Assembly: GCF_900590755.1 (NCBI RefSeq)
Contig: NZ_UUOC01000052.1
Location: forward strand, 186,001-250,000
DNA: 64,000 nucleotides
From: Pseudomonas viridiflava
Lineage (GTDB): Bacteria > Pseudomonadota > Gammaproteobacteria > Pseudomonadales > Pseudomonadaceae
Direction: 5' to 3'
Shown here: in pieces, positions 7,554 through 15,534 of the stretch
Layout: each line of letters opens with the position of its first letter
Numbering within the stretch: the stretch's first letter is position 1
Program-made: the position numbers and the translations under genes
Notes under the pieces: generated by a model
The model's database searches: none
What the model saw: only the letters and a program-made list of their open reading frames with translations
Told to the model about the DNA's origin: nothing

Positions 7554-8042
7554 ATGCGAACCCAGCACCAGTCCAAACGCGAGCTGGACAAGATTGATCG
7601 CAGCATCCTGCGCATCCTCCAGGCGGACGGCAGAATCTCCTTCACCGAACTTGGCGAGCGGGTGGGTTTGTCGACCACGCCTTGCACCGAGCGGGTCCGG
7701 CGGCTGGAGCGTGAAGGCATCATCATGGGCTACAACGCCCGCCTCAACCCGCAAGCACTCAAGGCTAGCTTGCTGGTGTTCGTGGAGATCAGCCTGGACT
7801 ACAAATCCGGCGATACCTTCGAAGAATTCCGCCGCGCCGTGCTCAAGCTGCCTCACGTGCTGGAATGCCATCTGGTGTCCGGGGATTTCGATTACCTGGT
7901 CAAAGCGCGCATCTCCGAGATGGCGTCGTATCGCAAACTGCTAGGCGACATCCTGCTTAAACTCCCGCATGTGCGCGAGTCCAAGAGCTATATCGTGATG
8001 GAAGAGGTGAAAGAGAGCCTTAACCTGCCGATTGCTGACTAG
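7554..8042 (+). CDS. dadR: Lrp/AsnC-type regulator of D-alanine catabolism
   Basis: 162 residues. N-terminal helix-turn-helix (IDRSILRILQADGRISFTELGERVGLSTTPCTERVRRLE, residues ~13-55) is followed by the RAM ligand-binding domain (GYNARLNPQAL, VLECHLVSGDFDYLVKARI). It is divergent from dadA across 157 bp, the arrangement known for DadR, the alanine-responsive activator of dadAX. RBS AGAGGTGG is at 7540-7547. Very close to Lrp of other gammaproteobacteria, so a wider regulatory role is possible. Confidence 0.9.
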   Translation: MRTQHQSKRELDKIDRSILRILQADGRISFTELGERVGLSTTPCTERVRRLEREGIIMGYNARLNPQALKASLLVFVEISLDYKSGDTFEEFRRAVLKLPHVLECHLVSGDFDYLVKARISEMASYRKLLGDILLKLPHVRESKSYIVMEEVKESLNLPIAD

Positions 8043-8059
8043 CGCATGTTTTTCGATTT

Positions 8060-8134
8060 TGTAGGAGCTGCCGAAGGCTGCGAACAGCGGTGCGTCAGAA
8101 ATACCGCTTTCGCAGCCTTCGGCAGCTCCTACAG
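8060..8134. repeat. REPIN, type A
   Basis: GTAGGAGCTGCCGAAGGCTG begins at 8061 and its inverted copy ends at 8132. It lies between the convergent dadR and YkgJ genes. Confidence 0.88.
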
Positions 8135-8152
8135 GAAATGGTGTAGAAGCGT

Positions 8153-8506
8153 CTAAACCAACACCTGCCGCGTCGAAGCCATGTACTCATGGATCTGCTT
8201 CTCAACCCGCGGATGAATCAACTCCACCGGCCGCCGCCCGTTGGGGCACGGCAGGGTTGCGGTGGTGCCGAACAGACGGCAGATCAGCGGGCGTTCGTCA
8301 TAGACCGTGCAGCCGTCGGGCCCCAGGTGCACGCAGTTGAGTTCGTCCATGGCGGCGTCCTGCTCGGCGGCGGTCTTGCGCGGCAGGCGGGACATTTCTT
8401 CCGGCGAGGTGGTGACCGGGCCGCAGCAGTCATGGCAACCAGGGACGCACTCGAAAGAGGGAATCTGCTGGCGCAATGTACGAATTTTCTGACTGTTGCA
8501 ACTCAT
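8153..8506 (-). CDS. YkgJ family cysteine-cluster protein
   Basis: 117 residues with eight cysteines in the YkgJ pattern: C20, C24, C27 and C28 in FECVPGCHDCCGPV, then LNCVHLGPDGCTVYDERPLICRLFG and ATLPCPNG. Cysteines of this zinc- or iron-chelating family probably bind a metal cluster; the biochemical role is not established. It is a single-gene unit, divergent from the downstream oxidase gene. No signal peptide. Confidence 0.9.
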   Translation of the reverse strand: MSCNSQKIRTLRQQIPSFECVPGCHDCCGPVTTSPEEMSRLPRKTAAEQDAAMDELNCVHLGPDGCTVYDERPLICRLFGTTATLPCPNGRRPVELIHPRVEKQIHEYMASTRQVLV

Positions 8507-8647
8507 CGAGTCTTACCCACTGTGAATGGGCGCGATTCTGCCTCAGATACCCCCGGCAAGACAGCGCCGCCGGACCGAACCTTGCCCGTAATTGAATCTG
8601 CGGCTTATCCTCCCTGACGTTTTCAGACACCTGCAACGGGATAACCT

Positions 8648-9961
8648 ATGAACGCCCGCGTTCAACCAGCGACCAGCAACGCCCAGCACGCCGCCTCTTA
8701 TTACGCCGCCAGCAGCCACCCTCAGCCGGACTATCCGCCGCTGCAGGGCGAGTTGCAGGTCGACGTCTGCGTGGTGGGCGGTGGGTTCTCGGGGCTCAAC
8801 ACCGCCATCGAACTCGCCGAGCGCGGCCTGAGCGTGGCGTTGCTCGAAGCCCGCAAAATAGGCTGGGGCGCCAGCGGTCGCAATGGCGGGCAATTGATTC
8901 GTGGTGTGGGTCATGGGCTGGATCAGTTTGCAGGTGTGGTGGGCGCCGAGGGCGTTCGCCAGTTCAAGCTCATGGGCCTCGAAGCCGTGGAGATCGTGCG
9001 CCAGCGTGTCGAGCGTTATGGCATCGACTGCGATCTGACATGGGGTTACTGCGACCTGGCCAACAAGCCCCGTGATCTGGCTGGCCTGGCCGAAGACGCC
9101 GATGAACTGCGTAGCCTGGGTTATCGCCATCCACTGCAATTGCTGCAAGCCAGCGAAATGCACAGCGTGGTGGGTTCTGATCGCTATGTGGGCGGCTTGA
9201 TCGACATGGGCTCCGGGCATCTGCACCCGCTCAATCTGGCATTGGGCGAAGCCGCTGTTGCCCAGTCCCTGGGCGCTCAGGTGTTCGAGCAGTCGGCGGT
9301 GACCCGGATTGATTACGGTCCACAAGTCAAAGTCCACACGGCCCAGGGCGTAGTGCGAGCGAAAACGCTGGTGCTCGGCTGTAACGCTTATCTGAAGGAC
9401 CTCAATTCACAACTGAGTGGCAAGGTATTGGCGGCCGGTAGCTACATCATCGCCACCGAGCCATTGAGCGAAGAGCAGGCCCGGCAAATACTGCCGCAGA
9501 ACATGGCGGTCTGCGATCAGCGGGTGACCGTGGATTACTTCAGGCTTTCGGCGGATCGTCGGTTGCTATTTGGTGGCGCTTGCCATTATTCCGGTCGTGA
9601 CCCTCAAGACATCGCGGCTTATATGCAGCCCAAGATGCTCAAGGTGTTCCCGCAACTGGCAGGCGTGAAGATCGATTATCAATGGGGCGGCATGATCGGT
9701 ATCGGCGCCAACCGCCTGCCGCAGATCGGGCGGCTCAAGGATCAACCCAATGTGTTTTATGCCCAGGCGTATTCCGGTCATGGCCTGAACGCTACGCATC
9801 TGGCAGGCAAACTGCTGGGTGAGGCCATCGCTGGCCAGCACAGCGATGGTTTCGAGTTGTTCGCCAAAGTCCCGCACATCACCTTCCCCGGCGGCAAACA
9901 CCTGCGCTCGCCGCTGCTGGCGTTGGGGATGTTGTGGCATCGGCTTAAAGAGTTGCGATAA
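8648..9961 (+). CDS. FAD-dependent amine oxidase, PauB/PuuB (OrdL) type
   Basis: 437 residues. A DAO-family Rossmann fold starts with CVVGGGFSGLNTAIELAERG near residues 41-60, followed by GWGASGRNGGQLIRGVGHG, the motif shared by PuuB, PauB and OrdL. The C-terminus has WGGMIGIGANRLPQIGRL and the FAD loop AYSGHGLNATHLAGKLL. Such enzymes oxidise gamma-glutamylputrescine to the aldehyde, which KauB/PauC then oxidises. Position between dadR/YkgJ and kauB matches the pauB4 locus as I recall it in P. aeruginosa. Substrate preference is inferred. Confidence 0.87.
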   Translation: MNARVQPATSNAQHAASYYAASSHPQPDYPPLQGELQVDVCVVGGGFSGLNTAIELAERGLSVALLEARKIGWGASGRNGGQLIRGVGHGLDQFAGVVGAEGVRQFKLMGLEAVEIVRQRVERYGIDCDLTWGYCDLANKPRDLAGLAEDADELRSLGYRHPLQLLQASEMHSVVGSDRYVGGLIDMGSGHLHPLNLALGEAAVAQSLGAQVFEQSAVTRIDYGPQVKVHTAQGVVRAKTLVLGCNAYLKDLNSQLSGKVLAAGSYIIATEPLSEEQARQILPQNMAVCDQRVTVDYFRLSADRRLLFGGACHYSGRDPQDIAAYMQPKMLKVFPQLAGVKIDYQWGGMIGIGANRLPQIGRLKDQPNVFYAQAYSGHGLNATHLAGKLLGEAIAGQHSDGFELFAKVPHITFPGGKHLRSPLLALGMLWHRLKELR

Positions 9962-9976
9962 GCCTCACCTTAATCC

Positions 9977-10063
9977 GTAGGAGCGCGCTTGCCCGCGATG
10001 ACATTCTCCGCAGCGACCAATGTGCTGGCTTTGAAATCGCATCGCGGGCCAGCGCGCTCCTAC
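9977..10063. repeat. REPIN, type D (GTAGGAGCGCGCTTGCCCGC)
   Basis: Left arm starts 9977, inverted right arm ends 10063 with one base change (GGGCCAGCG for GGGCAAGCG). It is followed within 60 bp by a type A pair. Confidence 0.85.
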
Positions 10064-10115
10064 CGAATCGAGGTGTGTCTAAGTGTGGCATCGGCCTTAA
10101 GAATTGCCCTAAATC

Positions 10116-10189
10116 TGTAGGAGCTGCCGAAGGCTGCGAACCGCGGTGTTTCAGGAATAATGCCTTCGCAGCCTTCGGCAGCTCCTACA
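10116..10189. repeat. REPIN, type A
   Basis: Arms start at 10117 and end at 10187. It is immediately 3' of the DUF1127 gene on the minus strand. Confidence 0.88.
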
Positions 10190-10198
10190 AGTTATGAA

Positions 10199-10432
10199 TC
10201 ACTCCCTCCAGAATGCCTTCAACCCCTCTTGCATCGCCTGCCCGCCAGTCAGGCCGATATCGCGCAGTTCGTCTTCCGTCAGGCTGAGCAGCACCTTTCG
10301 GGACATCCAGCGGTGGCGGTAGAGCGCCCAGCGACTGAGCTTCGGTGCGCATGCAGTCTTCATGACCACCGCTCGCCCTTCGCTCAGTTCCTGGCTGTAA
10401 AGCGCTAACCGCACATCGCTGAACCCGTTCAT
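10199..10432 (-). CDS. DUF1127 small protein (upstream of MocR)
   Basis: 77 residues from the ATG at 10430-10432, preceded by GAGGATTGGAA; an ATG five codons earlier is also possible. The C-terminal half is the DUF1127/YjiS motif: WALYRHRWMSRKVLLSLTEDELRDIGLTGGQAMQEG, ending KAFWRE. Arginine-rich small proteins of this family are linked to RNA binding and stress or phosphate responses in alphaproteobacteria; the Pseudomonas role is unknown. It is divergent from the MocR gene, and a second DUF1127 gene with the same FWRE ending lies on the other side. Confidence 0.82.
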   Translation of the reverse strand: MNGFSDVRLALYSQELSEGRAVVMKTACAPKLSRWALYRHRWMSRKVLLSLTEDELRDIGLTGGQAMQEGLKAFWRE

Positions 10433-10507
10433 TTTTCCAATCCTCATCATGTCGTGGTGTGGGATACATGATGAGTCCAGCGGAAAAACCATTACAGATC
10501 CAAACAA

Positions 10508-10574
10508 ATCTATTTATTTAGATACAGAAGATTCCAGACTGCGACTGAATGCTGTATTTTCTGCCTATCTGTAT
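10508..10574. promoter_or_regulatory. Candidate MocR operator region
   Basis: ATCTA at 10508-10512 pairs with TAGAT at 10519-10523. Overlapping this, ATACAGA at 10522-10528 is repeated inverted as TCTGTAT at 10568-10574. The sites lie in the 170-bp spacer between the divergent DUF1127 and MocR genes, where autoregulatory MocR operators are usually found. Inferred from position and symmetry only. Confidence 0.4.
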
Positions 10575-10602
10575 GGCTTTGAATGCATCAAGCACCGAGA
10601 GT

Positions 10603-12045
10603 ATGCCCATGACCCTTTACGTCAATCTTGCCGAATTGCTCGGTACCCGCATTGAAAACGGCTTCTACCGGCCCGGCGACCGGCTGCCCTCAGTGCGGGC
10701 TTTGAGCGTTGAGCATGGGGTAAGTCTGAGCACGGTGCAGCAGGCTTATCGCGTTCTGGAAGACAACGGCCTCGCGCTACCCAAGCCCAAATCCGGCTAC
10801 TTCGTACCTGCCAGCCGCTCTGTTCCGGCGTTGCCGGTGATTGGTCGACCGGCGCAACGGCCGGTGGATATTTCCCAGTGGGACCAGGTGCTGGACCTGA
10901 TGCGTACCAAGACCATTCCGGGGCTGGTGCAGTTGGGTCGCGGCATGCCTGACGTCACCAGCCCGACCTTGCGCCCGCTGATGCGCGCCTTCGGCAAACT
11001 GGCGCGTGACGAGGACATGTCCGTTCTGTATTACGACAGCATCCAGGGTAACCAGACACTTCGCGAGCAGATCGCGCGGCTGTTGCTGGATTCGGGTTGT
11101 AATCTGACCGCCAACGACCTGCTGATTACTGCCGGTTGCCATGAAGCACTGTCGGCCAGCGTGCGGGCGATCTGTGAGCCGGGGGACATCGTCGCGGTGG
11201 ACTCGCCAAGTTTCTTCGGCGCCATGCAGACCCTCAAAGGCCTGGGCATGAAAGCGCTGGAGATCCCCACCGATCCGCTGACGGGTATCAGCCTCGAAGC
11301 GCTGGAGCTGGCGCTGGAACAGTGGCCGATCAAAATCATACAGCTGACCCCCAGCTGCAATAATCCGCTGGGCTACGTGATGCCGGAAAGCCGCAAGCGC
11401 GCCCTGCTGACATTGGCTCAGCGGTTTGATGTGGCGATCATTGAAGACGATGTGTATGGCGATCTGGCGTTCAGCTACCCGCGTCCGCGGACCATCAAAT
11501 CCTTCGACGAAGATGGCCGGGTGCTGCTCTGCAGTTCGTTCTCCAAAACCCTCGCGCCGGGCTTGCGCGTAGGCTGGGTGGCGCCCGGTCGTTACCTTGA
11601 GCGGGTGCTGCACATGAAATACATCGGCACCGGCTCCACCGCGCCACAGCCGCAATTGGCGGTCGCCGATTTCCTGGCCAACGGGCATTACGAGCCACAT
11701 CTGCGCCGCATGCGCACCCAGTACCAGCGTGGTCGTGACCAGATGATTGACTGGGTAATGCGCTATTTCCCGGACGGCACCCGAGTCAGCCGGCCTCAGG
11801 GAGGTTTTATGCTGTGGATCGAACTGGCGGAGGATTTCGATACCCTGCGGCTGAATCGCGCGTTGCTCAATCGGAACGTACAGATTGCCGTGGGCAGCAT
11901 CTTCTCCGCGTCAGGCAAATATCGAAACTGCCTGCGGATGAACTTTGCGGCCAAGCCTTCCGCAGAGGTCGAGCGGGCTGTAAAAACGGTGGGTGAAACG
12001 ATTGCCGAGCTCATCACCGCGCAGTCGCCCGCATTGAGTTCATGA
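10603..12045 (+). CDS. MocR-type GntR/aminotransferase regulator
   Basis: About 480 residues. Residues 1-75 are a GntR winged helix (IENGFYRPGDRLPSVRALSVEHGVSLSTVQQAYRVLEDNG). Residues ~100-480 are a fold-type I aminotransferase domain with NNPLGYVMP and the PLP lysine near K315 in SFSKTLAPGLRVGW. Such MocR proteins are transcription factors or, less often, real aminotransferases. The start at 10603 or 10609 is chosen because the winged helix begins directly after it and GAGAG lies upstream; an ATG at 10549 is farther off. It is flanked by two DUF1127 genes that point away from and towards it, which suggests they could be targets. Confidence 0.88.
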   Translation: MPMTLYVNLAELLGTRIENGFYRPGDRLPSVRALSVEHGVSLSTVQQAYRVLEDNGLALPKPKSGYFVPASRSVPALPVIGRPAQRPVDISQWDQVLDLMRTKTIPGLVQLGRGMPDVTSPTLRPLMRAFGKLARDEDMSVLYYDSIQGNQTLREQIARLLLDSGCNLTANDLLITAGCHEALSASVRAICEPGDIVAVDSPSFFGAMQTLKGLGMKALEIPTDPLTGISLEALELALEQWPIKIIQLTPSCNNPLGYVMPESRKRALLTLAQRFDVAIIEDDVYGDLAFSYPRPRTIKSFDEDGRVLLCSSFSKTLAPGLRVGWVAPGRYLERVLHMKYIGTGSTAPQPQLAVADFLANGHYEPHLRRMRTQYQRGRDQMIDWVMRYFPDGTRVSRPQGGFMLWIELAEDFDTLRLNRALLNRNVQIAVGSIFSASGKYRNCLRMNFAAKPSAEVERAVKTVGETIAELITAQSPALSS

Positions 12046-12122
12046 GTGCCAGAAGAGTGAAAGAGCAGGCCCCTTGCTTACGTTAAGTTCAGATGCCTGC
12101 GCTGTTTCAGTGATTGAGCGAT

Positions 12123-12356
12123 TCACTCGCGCCAGAATGGCTTCCTCCCTTCCTCATAAGCGTATTGGGGATCGATGCCAGCATCGCGCAGCTGCGCCAT
12201 GGTCAATTTTTGAAGTTCCTGTCGGTTGTGCCAGCGTCGCCAGTACTGAGCCAAAAGGCTGTTTTTAGGGAGTACGGCGGGCAAATACTTGGGCCTGTAC
12301 GTGTCTTCCAGTTCGCGGTTTCTAAGCTTTACAAGCGCGTCGCTCAAGCCATTCAT
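12123..12356 (-). CDS. DUF1127 small protein (downstream of MocR)
   Basis: 77 residues from the ATG at 12354-12356, with AGGAAG at proper distance. It carries the DUF1127 core (YWRRWHNRQELQKLTMAQLRDAGIDPQYAYEEG) and ends KPFWRE, nearly like the other DUF1127 protein at 10199-10432. Both are 77 residues long and start MNG, so they are probably paralogues. It converges on the MocR gene. Function unknown. Confidence 0.82.
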   Translation of the reverse strand: MNGLSDALVKLRNRELEDTYRPKYLPAVLPKNSLLAQYWRRWHNRQELQKLTMAQLRDAGIDPQYAYEEGRKPFWRE

Positions 12357-12600
12357 GATCAACTTCCTGTTGAAATGGGTAGGAGCGCGATAGTGAGGCG
12401 AAGTCGATGACACTCAAACCTTACAAGCGCAGGGTTTGTTTTGCGGGATATGAGGCCAACGAGCACGGCCTGGAATGCCCTCCGGCTCTGTTGGCCAAGC
12501 GTTGAGATTCTGTGATGAGCTTAGCGTTTCTTTTTGAGTTTCCAGCTATTGCAGAGCATGGCGTGACTTTATGGGATAACTGGGGTCCTATCGCCATGTT

Positions 12601-14205
12601 GTGTCCACCCCGGTGATCAATTTGAAGAACAAGTGGGCGATGCCCTTTTGTCTGTTCGTGGCGTTGTGTACCAGCGGCTGCGCCCATATCAGCGTCCCCA
12701 ATGAGCCGAGCCAGGCGTTGCCGCCAACGGACTCGGCTTTCGGCCGTTCCATTCAATCGATGGCGATGCCCCACGAGGGCCGCTCGGGTTTCCGCCTGCT
12801 GTCCAACAGCACCGAAGCCTTCATGGCCCGCGCCGAGCTGATTCGTAACGCCCGCACTAGCCTGGATTTGCAGTACTACATCGTCCATGACGGCTTGAGT
12901 ACCCGAGCCCTGATCGATGAACTGCTCAAGGCCGCTGACCGTGGCGTGCGGGTGCGCATCCTGCTCGACGACACCACCAGCGACGGTCTGGACCAGGCTA
13001 TCGCCACACTGGCGGCGCATCCGAACATCCAGATTCGCCTGTTCAACCCTCAGAGTCTGGGGCGCGAAACCGGCGTAACCCGCAGTATGGGTCGCCTGTT
13101 CAACCTGTCCCGCCAGCATCGGCGTATGCACAACAAGTTGTTTCTGGCTGACAGCAGCGCGGCCATCGTCGGTGGGCGCAACCTGGGGGACGAATATTTC
13201 GACGCCGAAGAAAACCTCAACTTCACCGATATCGACATGCTCAGCGTCGGCCCGGTGGCGCAGCAGCTCGGTCACAGTTTCGACCAATACTGGAACAGCA
13301 CGCTGAGCCGGCCCATCGCCGAGTTCATGTACTTTTTGCCGACGGTCAAGGATCTGGCCAAGTCGCGCAAGCGTCTTGAAGCGTCGTTGGAGGAGTCCAG
13401 GCAAAAGCACCACGCGCTGTACGATCGCCTGATGGCCTATCAGACCCAGCCACGCATGAAGACCTGGCTCAATGAGCTGATCTGGGCGCACAACCAGGCG
13501 CTGTGGGACGCCCCAACCAAAGTGCTGGCCCGTGGCGAGCCTGACCCGCATCTGCTGCTGACCACTCAACTGGCGCCAGAGCTGGTCAACGTGCAGCAGG
13601 AATTGATTCTGGTCTCTGCCTACTTTGTCCCGGGCGAAGAAGGCCTGCACTACCTCACCGGCCGCGCCGACGCGGGCGTTGCCGTGAGCTTGCTGACCAA
13701 CTCACTGGAAGCTACCGACGTGCCCGCTGTGCACGGCGGTTATGCGCCCTATCGCCAGGAGTTACTGGAGCATGGAGTAAAGCTGTTCGAGTTGCGCCGT
13801 CAGCCGGGCGATCCCGGTAGCGGCGGCGGCAGTGGGCCGCATCTGTTCAGCAGCAAAGGCACCTTTGGTGGCGGCTCGGACTCCAGCCTGCACAGCAAGG
13901 CGATGATCTTTGATCGCAAGAAATCTTTCGTCGGCTCATTCAACTTCGACCCGCGCTCAGTGCTGTGGAACACCGAAGTGGGCGTGTTGGTGGACAGTCC
14001 CGAGCTGACCGAAAACCTGCGTGAACTGGCCCTGCAAGGCATGGCGCCAGACCTGAGTTATCAGGCCAGGCTGCAAGACGGGCACGTGGTGTGGGTCACC
14101 GAAGATGACGGCAAACTCCACACTCTGCACAAAGAACCTGGCGATACCTGGCGGCGCTTCAACGCCTGGTTCAGCCGGGCGGTTGGCCTGGAGAAGATGC
14201 TTTAG
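12601..14205 (+). CDS. Phospholipase D-family lipoprotein (cardiolipin synthase-like)
   Basis: Up to 534 residues. Two HxK(x)4D motifs define the PLD superfamily: MHNKLFLAD with H near 177 and LHSKAMIFD with H near 431, each followed by GGRN or GSFNFDPRS. An N-terminal lipobox, LCTSGC, suggests envelope anchoring. The layout is like ClsC/YmdC phosphatidyl-transfer enzymes, although hydrolase activity is also possible. The start is uncertain: GTG 12601, GTG 12613 and ATG 12640 are all in frame, and none has a strong ribosome site. Its TAG stop overlaps the stop codon of the convergent MFS gene. Confidence 0.85.
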   Translation: MSTPVINLKNKWAMPFCLFVALCTSGCAHISVPNEPSQALPPTDSAFGRSIQSMAMPHEGRSGFRLLSNSTEAFMARAELIRNARTSLDLQYYIVHDGLSTRALIDELLKAADRGVRVRILLDDTTSDGLDQAIATLAAHPNIQIRLFNPQSLGRETGVTRSMGRLFNLSRQHRRMHNKLFLADSSAAIVGGRNLGDEYFDAEENLNFTDIDMLSVGPVAQQLGHSFDQYWNSTLSRPIAEFMYFLPTVKDLAKSRKRLEASLEESRQKHHALYDRLMAYQTQPRMKTWLNELIWAHNQALWDAPTKVLARGEPDPHLLLTTQLAPELVNVQQELILVSAYFVPGEEGLHYLTGRADAGVAVSLLTNSLEATDVPAVHGGYAPYRQELLEHGVKLFELRRQPGDPGSGGGSGPHLFSSKGTFGGGSDSSLHSKAMIFDRKKSFVGSFNFDPRSVLWNTEVGVLVDSPELTENLRELALQGMAPDLSYQARLQDGHVVWVTEDDGKLHTLHKEPGDTWRRFNAWFSRAVGLEKML

Positions 14206-15350
14206 GCCGCTGTCACCGGTTGCGCACCAAACGCGTCGCGCCGTTGCGACAACAGCACCAGCCCGAACGCGCCTGCCGCCATCAATAGCGGCAGCGCCTG
14301 GCCGCTGACCCATTGACTGCCCGCGCCAGCCGCCAGAGGCCCCAGCAGGCAGCCGATGCCCCAGAGCTGCGCCACATGGGCGTTGGCGCGCACCAAAGCA
14401 TCGTCACGATAGCGCTCGCCGATCAGGATCAGCGACAGCGTGAACAAGCCACCGGCACTGGCGCCGAATAGCACCCACAGCGGCCAGATCAGCACGGTAT
14501 CCACCAGCAGCGGCACTAGCAGGCTCGACACCATCAGGGCCAGCGCGCAGCTGGAAAACAAAGTACGACGGGAAACCTTGTCGGCCAGCGCGCCAATTGG
14601 CAGCTGCAAAAGCGCATCGCCGACCACCACGGTGCTGATCATCGCCAGGGCGATTTCCGGAGTGAAGCCCTGGCGCAGGCAGTAGATCGGCAGCAACGTC
14701 AGGATCAGCGCTTCGAACGCCGCAAACAGCGCTACCGCCCAGGCGATGGCAGGCATGGAGCGGCAGAAGCCGAACAGATCAATGAATGTCACGCGGCAGG
14801 CGTCGGCACTCGGCGCGCCGCTGCGGCCCAGCAGCAGAAATGGCGAACAGACCAGCAGCCCGACGCCGACCCAGAAGCCGGTGTCATGCTGGGTGCCCAA
14901 AGCACCCAGCAGCAACGGCCCGGCCAGTTGGCACAAGGCATAGGTGCTGCCATACAGCGCCACCAGCCTGCCGCGCCATTTTTCGACCACCAGTTGGTTG
15001 ATCCAGCTTTCGCCAAGGATAAACACGATGGTCAGAATCACCCCGAGCATCAGGCGCAGGATCAGCCAGACCGAGTAATACGGCAGCAACGCCAGCAAAC
15101 CCACCGACAGCGCCCCGGCCCACAGGCAGCGCCGCATCAATGCCGCCGTGCCGAAACGCGCCGCCAGACCGCTGGCCAGGCTGGCGCCTAGCAACACGCC
15201 AATGGCAGGCATCGCGGCCATCACGCCAATGGCGAACGAGCCGTAGCCCCAGCTTTCCAGCCTCAGCGACACCAGCGGCATGCTGACGCCCAGTGCCAGG
15301 CCGACGGACAGCACCGACGCCAGCACCGCAAAATAAGTACCCCAACGCAT
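14202..15350 (-). CDS. MFS transporter
   Basis: 382 residues with 12 predicted membrane segments, starting WGTYFAVLASVLSVGLALGVSMPL. An MFS loop signature occurs between segments 2 and 3 (ASLASGLAARFGTAALMRR) and again in the second half (IGALADKVSRRTLFSS). The start at 15348-15350 has CAGGAG seven bases upstream; a longer frame begins at 15386 without one. It belongs to the YcaD/YfkF-like group of small MFS carriers; the substrate is unknown. The TAA stop (14202-14204) overlaps the TAG of the convergent phospholipase gene, so there is no room for a terminator between them. Confidence 0.85.
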   Translation of the reverse strand: MRWGTYFAVLASVLSVGLALGVSMPLVSLRLESWGYGSFAIGVMAAMPAIGVLLGASLASGLAARFGTAALMRRCLWAGALSVGLLALLPYYSVWLILRLMLGVILTIVFILGESWINQLVVEKWRGRLVALYGSTYALCQLAGPLLLGALGTQHDTGFWVGVGLLVCSPFLLLGRSGAPSADACRVTFIDLFGFCRSMPAIAWAVALFAAFEALILTLLPIYCLRQGFTPEIALAMISTVVVGDALLQLPIGALADKVSRRTLFSSCALALMVSSLLVPLLVDTVLIWPLWVLFGASAGGLFTLSLILIGERYRDDALVRANAHVAQLWGIGCLLGPLAAGAGSQWVSGQALPLLMAAGAFGLVLLSQRRDAFGAQPVTAA

Positions 15351-15427
15351 TCCGCGCTCCTGTGGATCAAAGGGCCAAGACGACAAAGCCGGGCTTCCTC
15401 ATCGGAAGGCCGGCTGTGTGGAAACAT

Positions 15428-15519
15428 CTGTTGGAGCGAGGCTTGCCCGCGAATCAGGCGCCTCGGTATACCAGATATACCGAGTTAGCATTCTTCGCGG
15501 GCAAGCCTCGCTCCAACAG
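15428..15519. repeat. REPIN, type C (GTTGGAGCGAGGCTTGCCCG)
   Basis: Arms at 15430-15453 and 15494-15517. The spacer holds an inner hairpin (CTCGGTATA...TATACCGAG). It lies between kauB (3' end) and the MFS gene start. Confidence 0.88.
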
Positions 15520-15534
15520 AATGGGTGGCGTGTA

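Noticed and set aside
12421..13650. 409-codon open frame antisense to the phospholipase gene
   Set aside because: It mirrors a gene with clear HKD motifs. GC-rich Pseudomonas coding DNA gives long antisense frames with His/Gln/Arg-rich nonsense, as here.
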